Below are positions 17,372-25,822 of a stretch of DNA of 64,000 nucleotides, in pieces (the first letter of the stretch is position 1; every line of letters begins with the position of its first letter). The position numbers and the translations under genes are program-made. The stretch lies in NCBI GenBank assembly GCA_047722305.1, contig JBDNYM010000001.1, positions 91,074-155,073 on the forward strand. The letters are read 5' to 3'. Source of the stretch: JAKVJE01 sp047722305 (GTDB lineage: Bacteria; Actinomycetota; Actinomycetes; Actinomycetales; Microbacteriaceae). Below the pieces are notes generated by a model. The model worked only from the letters and a program-made list of their open reading frames with translations, did no database searches and was not told the DNA's origin.

Positions 17372-17779
17372 ATGTCCGACTTCAGCGAGCAGATCCAGCG
17401 CCAGGTCGAGGAGGCCCGGCAGCGTGCCGCTGCCGCCCGGGCGTTCGCCGAGCGGACGGAGTCGCTGACCGCTTCGGGGCACAGTCCCCGCGGCGAGGTG
17501 GAGGTGACCGTCGATCGGGCCGGACGGCTGGTGGACATCGCCTTCTCCTCGCGAGCGCTGGAGGACGTGTCGGCCGGCGCCCTGCGCACGCAGGTGCTGC
17601 AGGCGACGGCGAAAGCCCAGGCGCGCGTCCACGCGGCGGCGATCCGCCTGGCCGAGGACGCGTTCGGGCGGGACTCCGCTACGACGGCGATGTTCCGGGA
17701 GCAGTTCCCGGGCCCATCGCTCGGCGGCCGCGACGAGGACGAATTCAGGGGCGACTCGCGCGGCGGGCTGCTGGGCTGA
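17372..17779 (+). CDS. YbaB/EbfC-family protein of a type VII toxin locus
   Basis: A 135-residue protein with a YbaB/EbfC core (residues about 5-105: VEEARQRAAAARAFAERTES then GEVEVTVDRAGRLVDIAFSS). YbaB proteins bind nucleoid DNA, but in actinobacteria such genes often accompany WXG100/EspC-type and polymorphic toxin genes, as here. The gene opens a three-gene unit (spacings 25 and 6 bp) ending with the toxin. Its role in the secretion locus is unknown; a chaperone-like role is plausible. Confidence 0.7.
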   Translation: MSDFSEQIQRQVEEARQRAAAARAFAERTESLTASGHSPRGEVEVTVDRAGRLVDIAFSSRALEDVSAGALRTQVLQATAKAQARVHAAAIRLAEDAFGRDSATTAMFREQFPGPSLGGRDEDEFRGDSRGGLLG

Positions 17780-17804
17780 GGGCCGGACCGAGGGGAGCGC
17801 CGCG

Positions 17805-18128
17805 ATGGCTGGAGAGATCAGGGCCGACCCGGACATCCTGCGCGGCCATGCGCGTGGGGTGTCGGTGCTCGCGGAAGACCTGGACGACGCCCTGGCTGCG
17901 GCCCAAAGCGTCAATCTGGGCGGTGGCGCGTTCGGCGTGCTGTGCGCGTTCCTGGTGCCCCCGGCGGGCCTCGCCTCGTCGATGGCGGTCGCCTCGCTGC
18001 GCAGCGCGGGCTCGATGCTGCGACGCGCCGCCGCGGAAGTGAACGGCTGGGCGGACGATGCCGACGAGACGGAGTCCCAGATCGTGTCGGACATCCGGGC
18101 GATCGCCGCCGCGCTGGACGGGGCGTGA
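17805..18128 (+). CDS. EspC/WXG100-like type VII secretion partner
   Basis: A 107-residue, Ala-rich, helical protein beginning IRADPDILRGHARGVSVLAEDL and ending with a WADDADETESQIVSDIRAIAAAL helix. Size and pattern fit the EspC (DUF2580)-type ESX-associated proteins, which are secreted as helical hairpins and act as partners for the cargo encoded next to them. No WXG motif is present. It sits 6 bp before the toxin gene. Confidence 0.6.
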   Translation: MAGEIRADPDILRGHARGVSVLAEDLDDALAAAQSVNLGGGAFGVLCAFLVPPAGLASSMAVASLRSAGSMLRRAAAEVNGWADDADETESQIVSDIRAIAAALDGA

Positions 18129-18134
18129 TCGCAC

Positions 18135-19412
18135 GTGTCGGGTGAATCGCTGATCGCCGCGCCGCGGGACACCGCGTCTCCGCTGAGCGGCACCCTGCTG
18201 CTGGAGGACGGCGCCGGCTTGGTGTCGGCGATCAACAGCCGCAGCTGGGTGGACGCGGCGGTGAGCGGTGCCGCCACGGGCCTCGATGTGGCCGCCGCGG
18301 TGGCCAACCCGCTGGCGACGGTGGTGGCGATGGGTGTGGGATGGGTGCTCGACCACATCGAACCGCTGAAATCCTGGCTCAACGACCTGACCGGCGATGC
18401 GGGGCAGGTGCAGGCCTTCGCCGCCACCTGGCACAACATCGACACCGCCGTCGGAGAGCTGGCCGCGCGGCTGGAGCGCCGGGTGACCGGCGACCTGTAC
18501 GAGCTCGCCGGGGCGGCCGCCGACGCCTATCGCGCCCTGCAGGCGGACCTCGCCAAGATGCTCGGCGCGGCCGGCACCTGGGCCGGTGCGATGGGGACGG
18601 GGCTGGAGATCGCGGCGACCATCGTGCAGGCGGTGCACGACATCGTCCGCGACGCGATCAGCCAGATCGTGGGGATGGCGGTGCAGTCCGCCGCGGAAGT
18701 GGCGTTGAGCGTCGGGCTGGCCACCCCGGCCGTGGTGGCCCAGGTGGCCACGAAGACCGCGAGCATGGCCGCCAGCATCGGGCGCAAGGTGACCGGGGTG
18801 GAGCGGTCGCTCCGGTCGCTGGAAGGCCTGCTGGAGAAGCTGAAAGGGCTCTTCCACGACCTCGGCGGGAAGCTCGACGGCGTCCTGCACGGCGGGGGAG
18901 GAGAGGCCGCCCGCGCCGGGCGGACGGGGGCGGCTGCCGCCCCTGCTGTTGAAAGCAGTGAGTTTGATCATTTCGTGGCGTTCTTCGATGGGGAGAGTTA
19001 TAAGAAGTATTGGAATTCTTCGGACTCCACGCTCGGTCCGCGCGATAAATCATTCTTCGTCATGCCGGTGGAGGACAGTGCTGCTGTGCATAATGCGGGG
19101 GATGCCGCACGCTATACCGGGATGTCTCCTGCTACCCAACGGGCATATACGCAGGGTGGGGACGTTTACGGGATTTCCTTCCCAGCCGCCGGTTATTCGG
19201 CCAGGCTTCCTACGGCAGAAGATGCCGGCCATTGGGCACATTTTCTGGAGGGCGGTCACACGGCAGTCAGGACGGAGGGTCCCAAAGGAGGATTTCTCAT
19301 CAACCCGACCCGGGAACGGGTGATTCCTGGAGGGGGCAAGATACCAGCGGGTGCCGTCATCTTCAAACTTGGGTCGCAGGGTGAATGGATAATCGTGAGG
19401 AGGTCTTCCTGA
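18135..19412 (+). CDS. Type VII secretion-linked polymorphic toxin
   Basis: A 425-residue protein starting at GTG. Residues 1-270 are the conserved delivery part: an amphipathic Ala/Val-rich region, the segment VGWVLDHIEPLKSWLNDLTGD, then a helical stalk and a Gly/Ala linker (GGGGEAARAGRTGAAAA). Residues about 274-425 are a separate C-terminal domain (FDHFVAFFDGESYKKYW to AGAVIFKLGSQGEWIIVRR) encoded by DNA much poorer in GC. This is the mosaic structure of polymorphic toxins with an exchangeable effector. I do not recognise the effector; an ADP-ribosyltransferase- or NADase-like fold is only a guess. Immunity-like genes follow at once. Confidence 0.7.
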   Translation: MSGESLIAAPRDTASPLSGTLLLEDGAGLVSAINSRSWVDAAVSGAATGLDVAAAVANPLATVVAMGVGWVLDHIEPLKSWLNDLTGDAGQVQAFAATWHNIDTAVGELAARLERRVTGDLYELAGAAADAYRALQADLAKMLGAAGTWAGAMGTGLEIAATIVQAVHDIVRDAISQIVGMAVQSAAEVALSVGLATPAVVAQVATKTASMAASIGRKVTGVERSLRSLEGLLEKLKGLFHDLGGKLDGVLHGGGGEAARAGRTGAAAAPAVESSEFDHFVAFFDGESYKKYWNSSDSTLGPRDKSFFVMPVEDSAAVHNAGDAARYTGMSPATQRAYTQGGDVYGISFPAAGYSARLPTAEDAGHWAHFLEGGHTAVRTEGPKGGFLINPTRERVIPGGGKIPAGAVIFKLGSQGEWIIVRRSS

Positions 19413-19627
19413 TGGAATTCGATGAACAGGGATGCGACGTCTGCAGGCAACAGTGGCTGTCCGGATCGCATCCACGGGAGTTGTTCACTTTTGCACCGGG
19501 GCAGGTGAGCTTCTACCAGTGCGATTTGTGTGGAGCATACTGGGAAGAGACAGACAGATACGCCGTACAGGTTGATCAGGACCGAGTTCAGAAATGTCGA
19601 GAACTTCTTGAAGGGAAAACCAGGTGA
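19412..19627 (+). CDS. Small zinc-ribbon immunity-like protein 1
   Basis: A 71-residue protein with two CxxC pairs (CDVCRQQW and CDLCGAYW), suggesting a bound zinc. Its ATG overlaps the toxin stop codon by one base (TGATG) and GAGGAGG lies upstream, so it is translationally coupled to the toxin. It is therefore the best candidate for the cognate immunity protein. A clear paralogue is encoded at 20087. The family is not one I can name. Confidence 0.6.
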   Translation: MEFDEQGCDVCRQQWLSGSHPRELFTFAPGQVSFYQCDLCGAYWEETDRYAVQVDQDRVQKCRELLEGKTR

Positions 19628-20007
19628 CTGATTTCGTTGGTCTTTGCATTCAGGCAGCGCATCGGGGAGCGATGCCGGTAGAACAACTGCTCTGGGTGGT
19701 AAGTGGGGCTGAATTTGTGATTCTCGTTACTCCGGAGAGTGCGCAGTCTGGGGATCGGTCCGGTGTGGCACCGCAGATTATCACTGACGGTAGATCTCAG
19801 TTCGTATTGCTCTACACCAGCCAGGATATCGCGGCCTCCGGTCAATGGAGGTCGGGCAATTTCTCAACAGTTCGCGGATTCCAGGTCTTTGCAAACCTCC
19901 CTGACGGGGTAGGTCTCGTGATCAATCCTGAAACTGCGCAAGGATTCGAGATGTCAGCGCCCGGGGTCTCGGCTTTCAAACAAAAGCTGCGACCCGTCAT
20001 CGGTTGA
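19624..20007 (+). CDS. SseB-like domain protein, probable immunity factor
   Basis: A 127-residue protein. The C-terminal half, with FANLPDGVGLVINPETAQGF after a region predicted to fold as alternating strands and helices, matches the SseB N-terminal domain found in many immunity and stress proteins of actinobacteria. The GTG start overlaps the previous stop (GTGA), so it is part of the toxin-immunity transcript. GC is low, like that of the toxin C-terminal domain. Confidence 0.6.
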   Translation: MTDFVGLCIQAAHRGAMPVEQLLWVVSGAEFVILVTPESAQSGDRSGVAPQIITDGRSQFVLLYTSQDIAASGQWRSGNFSTVRGFQVFANLPDGVGLVINPETAQGFEMSAPGVSAFKQKLRPVIG

Positions 20008-20086
20008 AGATATGTATAAATGATCAACTATCGTTCGGTAGACATCAGTCGCTTGGTGTTGAGCTCGCGATCGACGAGGCGAAAAT

Positions 20087-20335
20087 ATGACGTCCATCCC
20101 CTTTGATGATGCCGGCTGCGAGCGGTGCCGTACCTACTGGTTGGCTGGCATGGAGGGCGATGCCCTGCATCCGATCGCGACGAAGACCTTTGGCACTGAC
20201 CTGTATCGCTGTGAGGCATGCAGGCAGTTCTGGGAGAACAACCCCGGGGGATACCCCGGGGCGGTGACCGTCGATGCGGCTCGCCTGTTGGCGGCGCATC
20301 CTGAAAGCATCGGCGGAGAAAGAACCACAGACTGA
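20087..20335 (+). CDS. Small zinc-ribbon immunity-like protein 2
   Basis: An 82-residue paralogue of the protein at 19412. Both begin FDxxGC and carry CxxC pairs followed by an aromatic residue (CERCRTYWLAG, CEACRQFWENNPGG). GAGGCG precedes the ATG. It may protect against a related toxin variant rather than the toxin encoded here. Confidence 0.55.
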   Translation: MTSIPFDDAGCERCRTYWLAGMEGDALHPIATKTFGTDLYRCEACRQFWENNPGGYPGAVTVDAARLLAAHPESIGGERTTD

Positions 20336-20397
20336 GGGGTGCATCTTGCATATCAGCGTGGCTACCTGATGTGGCTCAGAGAACGAGCAGGTGTGGA

Positions 20398-20660
20398 ATG
20401 GACCGGATGACTGCCCCGCGGATCATTGCGGAAGAGGACTTTAAATATAGAGTGTTCCTTTCAGCACCTGACAACGCCTTGGATGCGGTTGTCATGAGGA
20501 GACCTCTGACGGATATCGTGTGTACAACACGGATGAGCGCGCCGCAGTGGACGAGAATTCGATTCCGATCTTCTCGGAGGAGAGCTCGGCATTGACGGAA
20601 TTCGTAGAACGACTGCGGGCTTGGAATGAATATCTGCGACTGAGGAATACCAACAGCTAA
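20398..20660 (+). pseudogene. Frameshifted immunity-like gene
   Basis: The first part reads IIAEEDFKYRVFLSAPDNALDAVV. The continuation DGYRVYNTDERAAVDENS, ending ERLRAWNEYLRLRNTNS and a TAA at 20658-20660, lies in the next frame; the switch is near 20495 (GTTGTCATGAGG). Loss of one base would explain it. The rebuilt protein of about 87 residues resembles small immunity-type proteins of actinobacterial toxin loci. It could be a true pseudogene or a sequencing error. Confidence 0.6.
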
Positions 20661-20695
20661 ATTGGTCGACTTTCGGTGTCGGAGACGAGGACAGT

Positions 20696-20959
20696 ATGGA
20701 CCCACGCGATTCGTTCTCTTCACGCCATGACCGGTACTCGTTGGGCTTCGATGAAGACTCTGGGAAGTACTATGTGTCGTTTCCAGTCAGCACTGGAATC
20801 GTTGACTACGAGGAATACTACGCGTTGACAGCGGAGCAGTATCAGCGGTTCTCAGATCGCCAGGACCTCGCGCTCCAATTCGTTGATTCGTGCCGTCAGC
20901 GACAGCATGATGACTTGCTGATTCAGAAGCCAGGCTGGAACCGCGGTACTCCAGTGTGA
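20696..20959 (+). CDS. Small immunity-like protein 3
   Basis: An 87-residue acidic protein with the pattern KYYVSFPVSTGIVDYEEYY, then a helix YQRFSDRQDLALQFVDSC and a C-terminal KPGWNRGTP. Similar short proteins recur in immunity arrays behind type VII toxins. There is no known biochemical activity. It is the last gene of the low-GC block and is convergent with the DUF2207 gene 44 bp away. Confidence 0.5.
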   Translation: MDPRDSFSSRHDRYSLGFDEDSGKYYVSFPVSTGIVDYEEYYALTAEQYQRFSDRQDLALQFVDSCRQRQHDDLLIQKPGWNRGTPV

Positions 20960-21003
20960 GCTGCCGAGAATAGCCCCGGATCGGGCACTGATCGCATCCT
21001 CGG

Positions 21004-22836
21004 TCAGCGGCCCCCGCCGCCGCCGCCGCCGCCTCCGCCGCCGGCGAACCCACCGCCGCCCGAGAACCCGCTCGACGAGGACGAGCTGCTGGCCACCGCC
21101 CCGGAGCCCGAGGTCAGCGAGCTGGACAGCCCGTGGATCGCGCCGACGAACACCCCGGTCGTGAACGGGTCGGGGCCGGATGCCCAGCTCGGCTGCGTGC
21201 CGGTCCGCTCGTAGAGCGCGCCGAGGGCACGCGACCAGCTCTTCTCCTGCCCGAACAGCGCGGCGTAGGGGAGCAGCCGCTCGTAGAGGTGCACCAGCTC
21301 CGCGCCGGTGGGCATGGTGCGGCGCTGGGCCCCGGCCGCCGACTGCAGCACCTGCAGCCGGCGCTCCTCGGCGACGTCGATGAAGAGGCGGAGCCCTTGC
21401 AGATGCTCACGCGCTTCGGCTCCGGCCGCCGTCAGCTGCGAGGGGCGGGCGAAGAGCACGAACAGATCGACCACCAGGGCGCCGACCCCGCACAGGAGGG
21501 CCGTCCAGCTCAGCGGTCCCGATGCCCCGGCCATCCCGAGGACGGCGCTGAGAGCAATCGCCGCTCCTGGGGCCCCGAGGGCCGCGACTCGCGCCCAACC
21601 GGGCAGGGGGCGCGTGGGGCGGGCTCGCAGCCCTTGGCGGCGCATCCGAGCGGGGAGTTCGGACAGCGTCGTGCCGATGGCGTCGCCGCGGTGCTTCGGC
21701 CCGTCGGTGAGCGACGTCGTCACGCCTGGTGCGGGAGTCTGAGGCGAGAAGATGTTGCCGACCACCTTCGTCTCGAGGTCGTCGAGCCCGTCCGGGCGCA
21801 GCAACTGCAAGTCGTAGTCGGTGCCGAGCAGTCGCTGCCGGCCCTGGATGAGGTGCGCGTTGCCGCGGACGGCCAAGTCGAGGATGAAGGCGGTCAGGGC
21901 CCGCGCCGAGTGGGCCGCGCCCATCAGGTCACCGGCCTCGAACACGGACAGCCCGGCTGGCGGCTCGTACTGGGCCACGACGATGCCGCGCCCCGGGGCG
22001 TCGCGCCAGTGGCGCAGCCGGGCGATGAGCGCCGTGATGAACCCGGCGATCGCCAGCAGGATGCCGGCTGCGCCCATCCCGATCGCCCACGGCTGGGATG
22101 CGGGTGCGATCGGCACGGTGAACGTGCCGGTGCGGAACGACACTCCGATGGTCATGGTCTGCTCGGGGCCGAGATCGGTCGTCGAAGCGGCGAACCGGGT
22201 GTCGTCGCCGGTGGCGGGCTGAGTGCGGCACGGCGTCGTGGACCCGCCGGCCCCGGCCACGCACAGCGTCTGCGGCTGCCTGCGGGCGGTCAGCTCGGAC
22301 CCCATCCGCACCGTGGCGGCGACCGAGCCGAACCGCTGCGCCCACTGGGTGCCGTTCACATCCCAGTAGAACTCCTGGTTGCCGGTCTTCGCATCGGTCG
22401 AGATGACGTTGCGCTGGGTATAGGTGATGATGAAGGTGTGGCGGCCGCGCAGGTAGGTGTCGTTCCCGACCGAGATCTTGACGTCGCCGCCGGAGGAGTC
22501 GATCTGGTACGGCACCGGGGCGCCGTTCTGGTCGGTGACGGAGGCGACGCGGACGTGGGTGTTCACCCCCTTGTACTCGACGGGGATGCGGCGGATGATG
22601 CCGCGGTTCTGATCGAAGTCGGGGAAGACGGGGGTGAGCGTCTCGACGGTCTTCAGCCGGGAGGTCCCGTCGGCGGCGCGCGACAGCGTGTAGTCGGCGG
22701 CGAACGAGTCGAACGCGAAGTCGTCCACGCCGGCCCAAGCCGGACGCGGCGCCGGCATCAGGATGAGGGCGAGGGCGAGCAGGAGCAGCGCGCCGATCGC
22801 GATCGGCGTCCGGGCGGCGATTGACAGGCGTCTCAC
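21004..22836 (-). CDS. DUF2207-domain membrane protein
   Basis: A 610-residue protein with an N-terminal signal/anchor (IAIGALLLLALALILM), an extracellular DUF2207 domain (FDQNRGIIRRIPVEYKG, YTQRNVI, FYWDVNGTQWAQRFG), a membrane segment near residue 265, a second hydrophobic pair near 430-470, and a cytoplasmic tail ending in a Ser run and a Gly run. The family is widespread in Gram-positives and its function is unknown. GTG 22836 has a TAGACT box seven bases upstream, so the message is probably leaderless. Confidence 0.85.
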   Translation of the reverse strand: MRRLSIAARTPIAIGALLLLALALILMPAPRPAWAGVDDFAFDSFAADYTLSRAADGTSRLKTVETLTPVFPDFDQNRGIIRRIPVEYKGVNTHVRVASVTDQNGAPVPYQIDSSGGDVKISVGNDTYLRGRHTFIITYTQRNVISTDAKTGNQEFYWDVNGTQWAQRFGSVAATVRMGSELTARRQPQTLCVAGAGGSTTPCRTQPATGDDTRFAASTTDLGPEQTMTIGVSFRTGTFTVPIAPASQPWAIGMGAAGILLAIAGFITALIARLRHWRDAPGRGIVVAQYEPPAGLSVFEAGDLMGAAHSARALTAFILDLAVRGNAHLIQGRQRLLGTDYDLQLLRPDGLDDLETKVVGNIFSPQTPAPGVTTSLTDGPKHRGDAIGTTLSELPARMRRQGLRARPTRPLPGWARVAALGAPGAAIALSAVLGMAGASGPLSWTALLCGVGALVVDLFVLFARPSQLTAAGAEAREHLQGLRLFIDVAEERRLQVLQSAAGAQRRTMPTGAELVHLYERLLPYAALFGQEKSWSRALGALYERTGTQPSWASGPDPFTTGVFVGAIHGLSSSLTSGSGAVASSSSSSSGFSGGGGFAGGGGGGGGGGGR

Positions 22837-22843
22837 AGGACGG

Positions 22844-22849
22844 AGTCTA
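22844..22849 (-). promoter_or_regulatory. -10 box of leaderless DUF2207 gene
   Basis: TAGACT on the minus strand, 7 nt before the GTG start at 22836. Confidence 0.5.
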
Positions 22850-22942
22850 TGGGCGGGGGCTCCGCGAGACCTGGGCGCTCGCTCGATGCTGCCGGCGGCG
22901 GGCGGCAGCCATCGCCGCGAGGTTCAGGCACCCGTTTGCGGC

Positions 22943-22978
22943 GCGAGGCTCATGCCGACGGGGGTGCCGGAGCCTCGC
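22943..22978 (-). terminator. Hairpin downstream of the S10 peptidase gene
   Basis: GCGAGGCTC (22943-22951) pairs perfectly with GAGCCTCGC (22970-22978). It lies 37 bp after the peptidase stop, without a T tract. Probable terminator. Confidence 0.5.
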
Positions 22979-23014
22979 ATGACGGTGAGGGGGGCTCGCG
23001 CCCGCTCAGCCAGC

Positions 23015-24637
23015 TCATCCGGCGACCGCCTCCCCGGCGTAGAAGCGGCGCAGGTCGGCGGCGAACTTCCGCAGCGCCGGCCCGCTCGTGTACACCATGT
23101 GGCCGGCCTCGTAATACGAGCGCTGGATGTTGCCGCGCAGCTGCGGCGGCAGGCCCAGGTGGCGCAGGTCGTATTCGGTCTGGTGGAAGGGCGTGGCCTG
23201 GTCGTAGTAGCCGTTGGCGACGAGCACGCGCAGCCCGGGGTGGCGCACGATGGCGTTGGCGAGGTCGGGCAGCACCAGCGGGTAGGGGACCTCCCGGCCC
23301 CAGCCGCTGCGGGAGTGCTCGGGGAGCCGGTGCTTCCACACCCAGCCTTTGCCCGGCTCGCTGGAGCCCCAGTCGAAGTCGGCGAAGCCGTGGCGCTCGT
23401 CGCGCCCGTCCCAGCCGAGCTCGTCGCGCAGGTAGGCGTTCACCAGGGCGGAGTAGGCGGGGTCGAGGAAGGCGTCGTCGACGACGAAGGTCTCGTCGTC
23501 GCTGGCGGCGTCGAGGTCGTACCCGGCGATCCGTCCGTCGTAGCGGCCGACGATCTTCCGCTCGTCGCGCAGCAGCTCCTTGCGGAAGCGGTGATCGGGC
23601 ACGCGCAGATCGGAGCGCAGGATGTAGGCCGGGTCGAGACCGGTCAGCTCGGCGTAGCGCTCGGCTACTGCCCGCGCCGCATCCGCGGGCAGGGCATCTC
23701 CCTGGGCGAGGGCGCCGCGCAGCTGCTGCGAGGCGAACTCGCGGGCGGCGGCGATGTGCTCGGCCAGCGGGCGCCCGCGCCCGGCCCGCTGGTGGTACCA
23801 GGCGATCGCGGCGTAGGTGGGGAAGTAGCCGATGTAGTTCTCGTCGTCCGTCGCCACGGTGTGGGCGTAGTCGAGGATGGCCGACAGCAGCACCAGCCCG
23901 TTGAGCGCCACCCCGGCGTCGAGCAGGGCGGCCGAGAGCGCCGCGCCCCGGGTGGTGCCGTATGACTCGCCGAGGATGAACTTGGGCGAGTTCCAGCGTC
24001 GGTGCTCGGTGAGGTAGCGGCGGATGAAGGCGACGAAGCCGGCGACGTCGCCGTCGACCGACCAGAGCTCGGCCTTGGCCTCCTCGGCGATGGCCGAGAA
24101 GCCGGTGCCGGGGGCGTCGATGAACACCAGGTCGGTGGCCGGCAGCAGCGACTCGGGGTTGTCGATGAGCTGGTACGGGGCGGGCGGCACGGGCGCCGCC
24201 TCGGGGATGGCGATGCGGCGCGGGCCGATCGAGCCGAGCAGCAGGAAGGTGGTCGAGCTGCCCGGGCCGCCGTTGAAGGCGAAGGTGACCGGTCGGGCCG
24301 GGTCGGGGTGCTTCCCGTCGGGCAGGGCGACGAAGCTGGCCGAGAACACTTCGGCGGCCGGGTCGGCCTTCTTCGTCGCGATGGGGGCGGTGGCGACGGT
24401 GGCCTCGTAGACCCAGGGGGCGCCGTCGATGACGGTCTCGTGACGGGTCGTGTACGAGACCGGCGCGGGCAGTGGGACGGCCGGGGCCTTGGCCCCCGCC
24501 TGATCGGCGCGGGACGAGGTGCCGGCCGGTGCGGTCGCGGGCGAGCTGGGAGCCGGTGCCGGCTCAGCCGCTGCCGGGGGAGTCCGGGGCTGCGATTGGG
24601 GTTGGTCGGCGGTGGCCGCCGGGTGCTGATCGCTCAC
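23015..24637 (-). CDS. S10-family serine carboxypeptidase-like protein
   Basis: A 540-residue alpha/beta hydrolase. FNGGPGSS (residues 121-128) provides the oxyanion region and GESYG (223-227) the nucleophile Ser225; later VLVANGYYDQATP and YYEAGHMVY carry the Asp and His of the triad. Residues 1-60 are a Pro/Ala-rich low-complexity stretch rather than a signal peptide, so the enzyme is probably cytoplasmic. Substrates of bacterial S10 enzymes are poorly known. The GTG start has AAGGAAC upstream. Confidence 0.85.
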   Translation of the reverse strand: MSDQHPAATADQPQSQPRTPPAAAEPAPAPSSPATAPAGTSSRADQAGAKAPAVPLPAPVSYTTRHETVIDGAPWVYEATVATAPIATKKADPAAEVFSASFVALPDGKHPDPARPVTFAFNGGPGSSTTFLLLGSIGPRRIAIPEAAPVPPAPYQLIDNPESLLPATDLVFIDAPGTGFSAIAEEAKAELWSVDGDVAGFVAFIRRYLTEHRRWNSPKFILGESYGTTRGAALSAALLDAGVALNGLVLLSAILDYAHTVATDDENYIGYFPTYAAIAWYHQRAGRGRPLAEHIAAAREFASQQLRGALAQGDALPADAARAVAERYAELTGLDPAYILRSDLRVPDHRFRKELLRDERKIVGRYDGRIAGYDLDAASDDETFVVDDAFLDPAYSALVNAYLRDELGWDGRDERHGFADFDWGSSEPGKGWVWKHRLPEHSRSGWGREVPYPLVLPDLANAIVRHPGLRVLVANGYYDQATPFHQTEYDLRHLGLPPQLRGNIQRSYYEAGHMVYTSGPALRKFAADLRRFYAGEAVAG

Positions 24638-24767
24638 GGGTTGTTCCTTCCTGCTGGGACGGGCGCTCGCGTTCGCAGGCGTTCGTCGAGATCGAATCTC
24701 ACTATGGCACCGACGCCCCCATGCGGGCAGACGTCAGGACTCGCGACGCAACATGAGCAGCTGCCGT

Positions 24768-25223
24768 TCAGGACGGGGCTGAGGCAGCATCCGTCTTTAC
24801 TTCCGGGTTTGGCACGATTCCAGTTCTCAGTTCGGCACGATTTTGCTTCCGAGTTCGGCGCACCCTGGACTGTTCCAATATCGTTTCGCTGGGTCCGAAC
24901 CCGGACGCCGGCTCGAAGTACCGGTCCCGGTGCAGCTGACAGCGGGGGTTGAACCCGGCGGCGCAGCGCGGGCACGCCGTCGCGCCCAGGTATTCGGGTG
25001 CGGTCAGTTCCGCGCCGCACGCCCCGCACATCGCCACGATCTCCGTGGTGTCGGCCGGCCAGCGGCGCGCGGGATGGCCGGCGCAGGCGTCGTGGCACTC
25101 CCGGCACGGGTAGTAGCGCCTGCAGCAGGGGAAGCGCAGGGCGACCACGTCGAGCGGGCCGTGCCAGTGCACGCAGCGGGTCTGGGCGTCGACCAGCAGG
25201 CCGAACACCGGCGGGCGGCTCAT
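24768..25223 (-). CDS. CHY zinc-finger protein
   Basis: A 151-residue protein with a CHY-type zinc finger over residues about 17-100: CVHWHG, FPCCRRYYPCRECHDA, CGACGAEL, CPRC and the final CQLHRDRYFE. Such domains bind several zinc ions and mediate protein contacts. The start overlaps the stop of bioN (ATGA), so it is the last gene of the biotin transporter operon. Residues after about 105 form a tail unlike the family, encoded by three imperfect 23-bp repeats. Confidence 0.75.
   Translation of the reverse strand: MSRPPVFGLLVDAQTRCVHWHGPLDVVALRFPCCRRYYPCRECHDACAGHPARRWPADTTEIVAMCGACGAELTAPEYLGATACPRCAAGFNPRCQLHRDRYFEPASGFGPSETILEQSRVRRTRKQNRAELRTGIVPNPEVKTDAASAPS
24800..24865. repeat. Three imperfect 23-bp direct repeats
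   Basis: Units at 24800-24819, 24823-24842 and 24846-24865 share the core TTCCGRGTTYGGCACGATT with a 23-bp period. They lie inside the 3' end of the CHY zinc-finger gene and encode its aberrant tail. Confidence 0.55.
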
Positions 25224-25822
25224 TCGACGCCCCGCGCGGTCAGCGCGTCGGCCAGGTCGTCGGCGTACTTGAGGGTGAGGACGAGGACGGGCACGATCCA
25301 CGCCCGCAGCCCGAACCCGCCGCCGCGCGCGGCCCGCGCCTCGCGCACCGTGCGCACGAAGCCCGACACGACCGGCACGGCCCCGATGGCCAGCGAGAGC
25401 GTCAGCGCGATGCGCTCCGGAGCGACTCCCGCATGCCGCAGCGGGCCGAGGACGGCGGTGATGGTCTCCAGCATGTCCGTGGTGCGGGTGGTGAGGGTCA
25501 CGAGCGCGGCGACCGCCACCAGCAGGGCGATGCGGGCGCAGCCGATCAGGGCGTCCATCCACGGGAGGAACGGCAGCTGGGCGACGGCGACGAACACGAT
25601 CAGCCAGCGGGCCATCCACAGCTGCCGCGCCAGCACGGCCGGCCCGAACCCGGCGACCGCGTAGGCGACCACGGTCACGGCTCCGAGGATGGCCGTGGCG
25701 CGAGGGTCTCGCCCGGACCCGGCCACCAGCGCGGCGATGACGATCAGGGCCAGCAGCTTCGTCCAGGCGGGCGCCCGGTGCAGCGGGCTGGCGCCGGCGC
25801 GGTAGAGGGGGATCATGCGCAC
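25220..25822 (-). CDS. bioN: ECF transporter T component (BioN-like)
   Basis: A 200-residue EcfT/CbiQ-family membrane protein with about five hydrophobic segments. The two coupling motifs Ala-Arg-Gly typical of T components are present near the C-terminus (REARAARGG and LTARGVE). It couples the ATPase to the substrate-binding BioY. It overlaps bioM by 10 bp and the CHY gene by 4 bp. Confidence 0.85.
   Translation of the reverse strand: MRMIPLYRAGASPLHRAPAWTKLLALIVIAALVAGSGRDPRATAILGAVTVVAYAVAGFGPAVLARQLWMARWLIVFVAVAQLPFLPWMDALIGCARIALLVAVAALVTLTTRTTDMLETITAVLGPLRHAGVAPERIALTLSLAIGAVPVVSGFVRTVREARAARGGGFGLRAWIVPVLVLTLKYADDLADALTARGVE

Noticed and set aside
11938..18042. A 2,034-codon open frame on the + strand
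   Set aside because: It runs antisense to the MFS gene and hrpA, both strongly supported, and its product is low-complexity Arg/Gly/His-rich sequence, as expected from the antisense of GC-rich genes.
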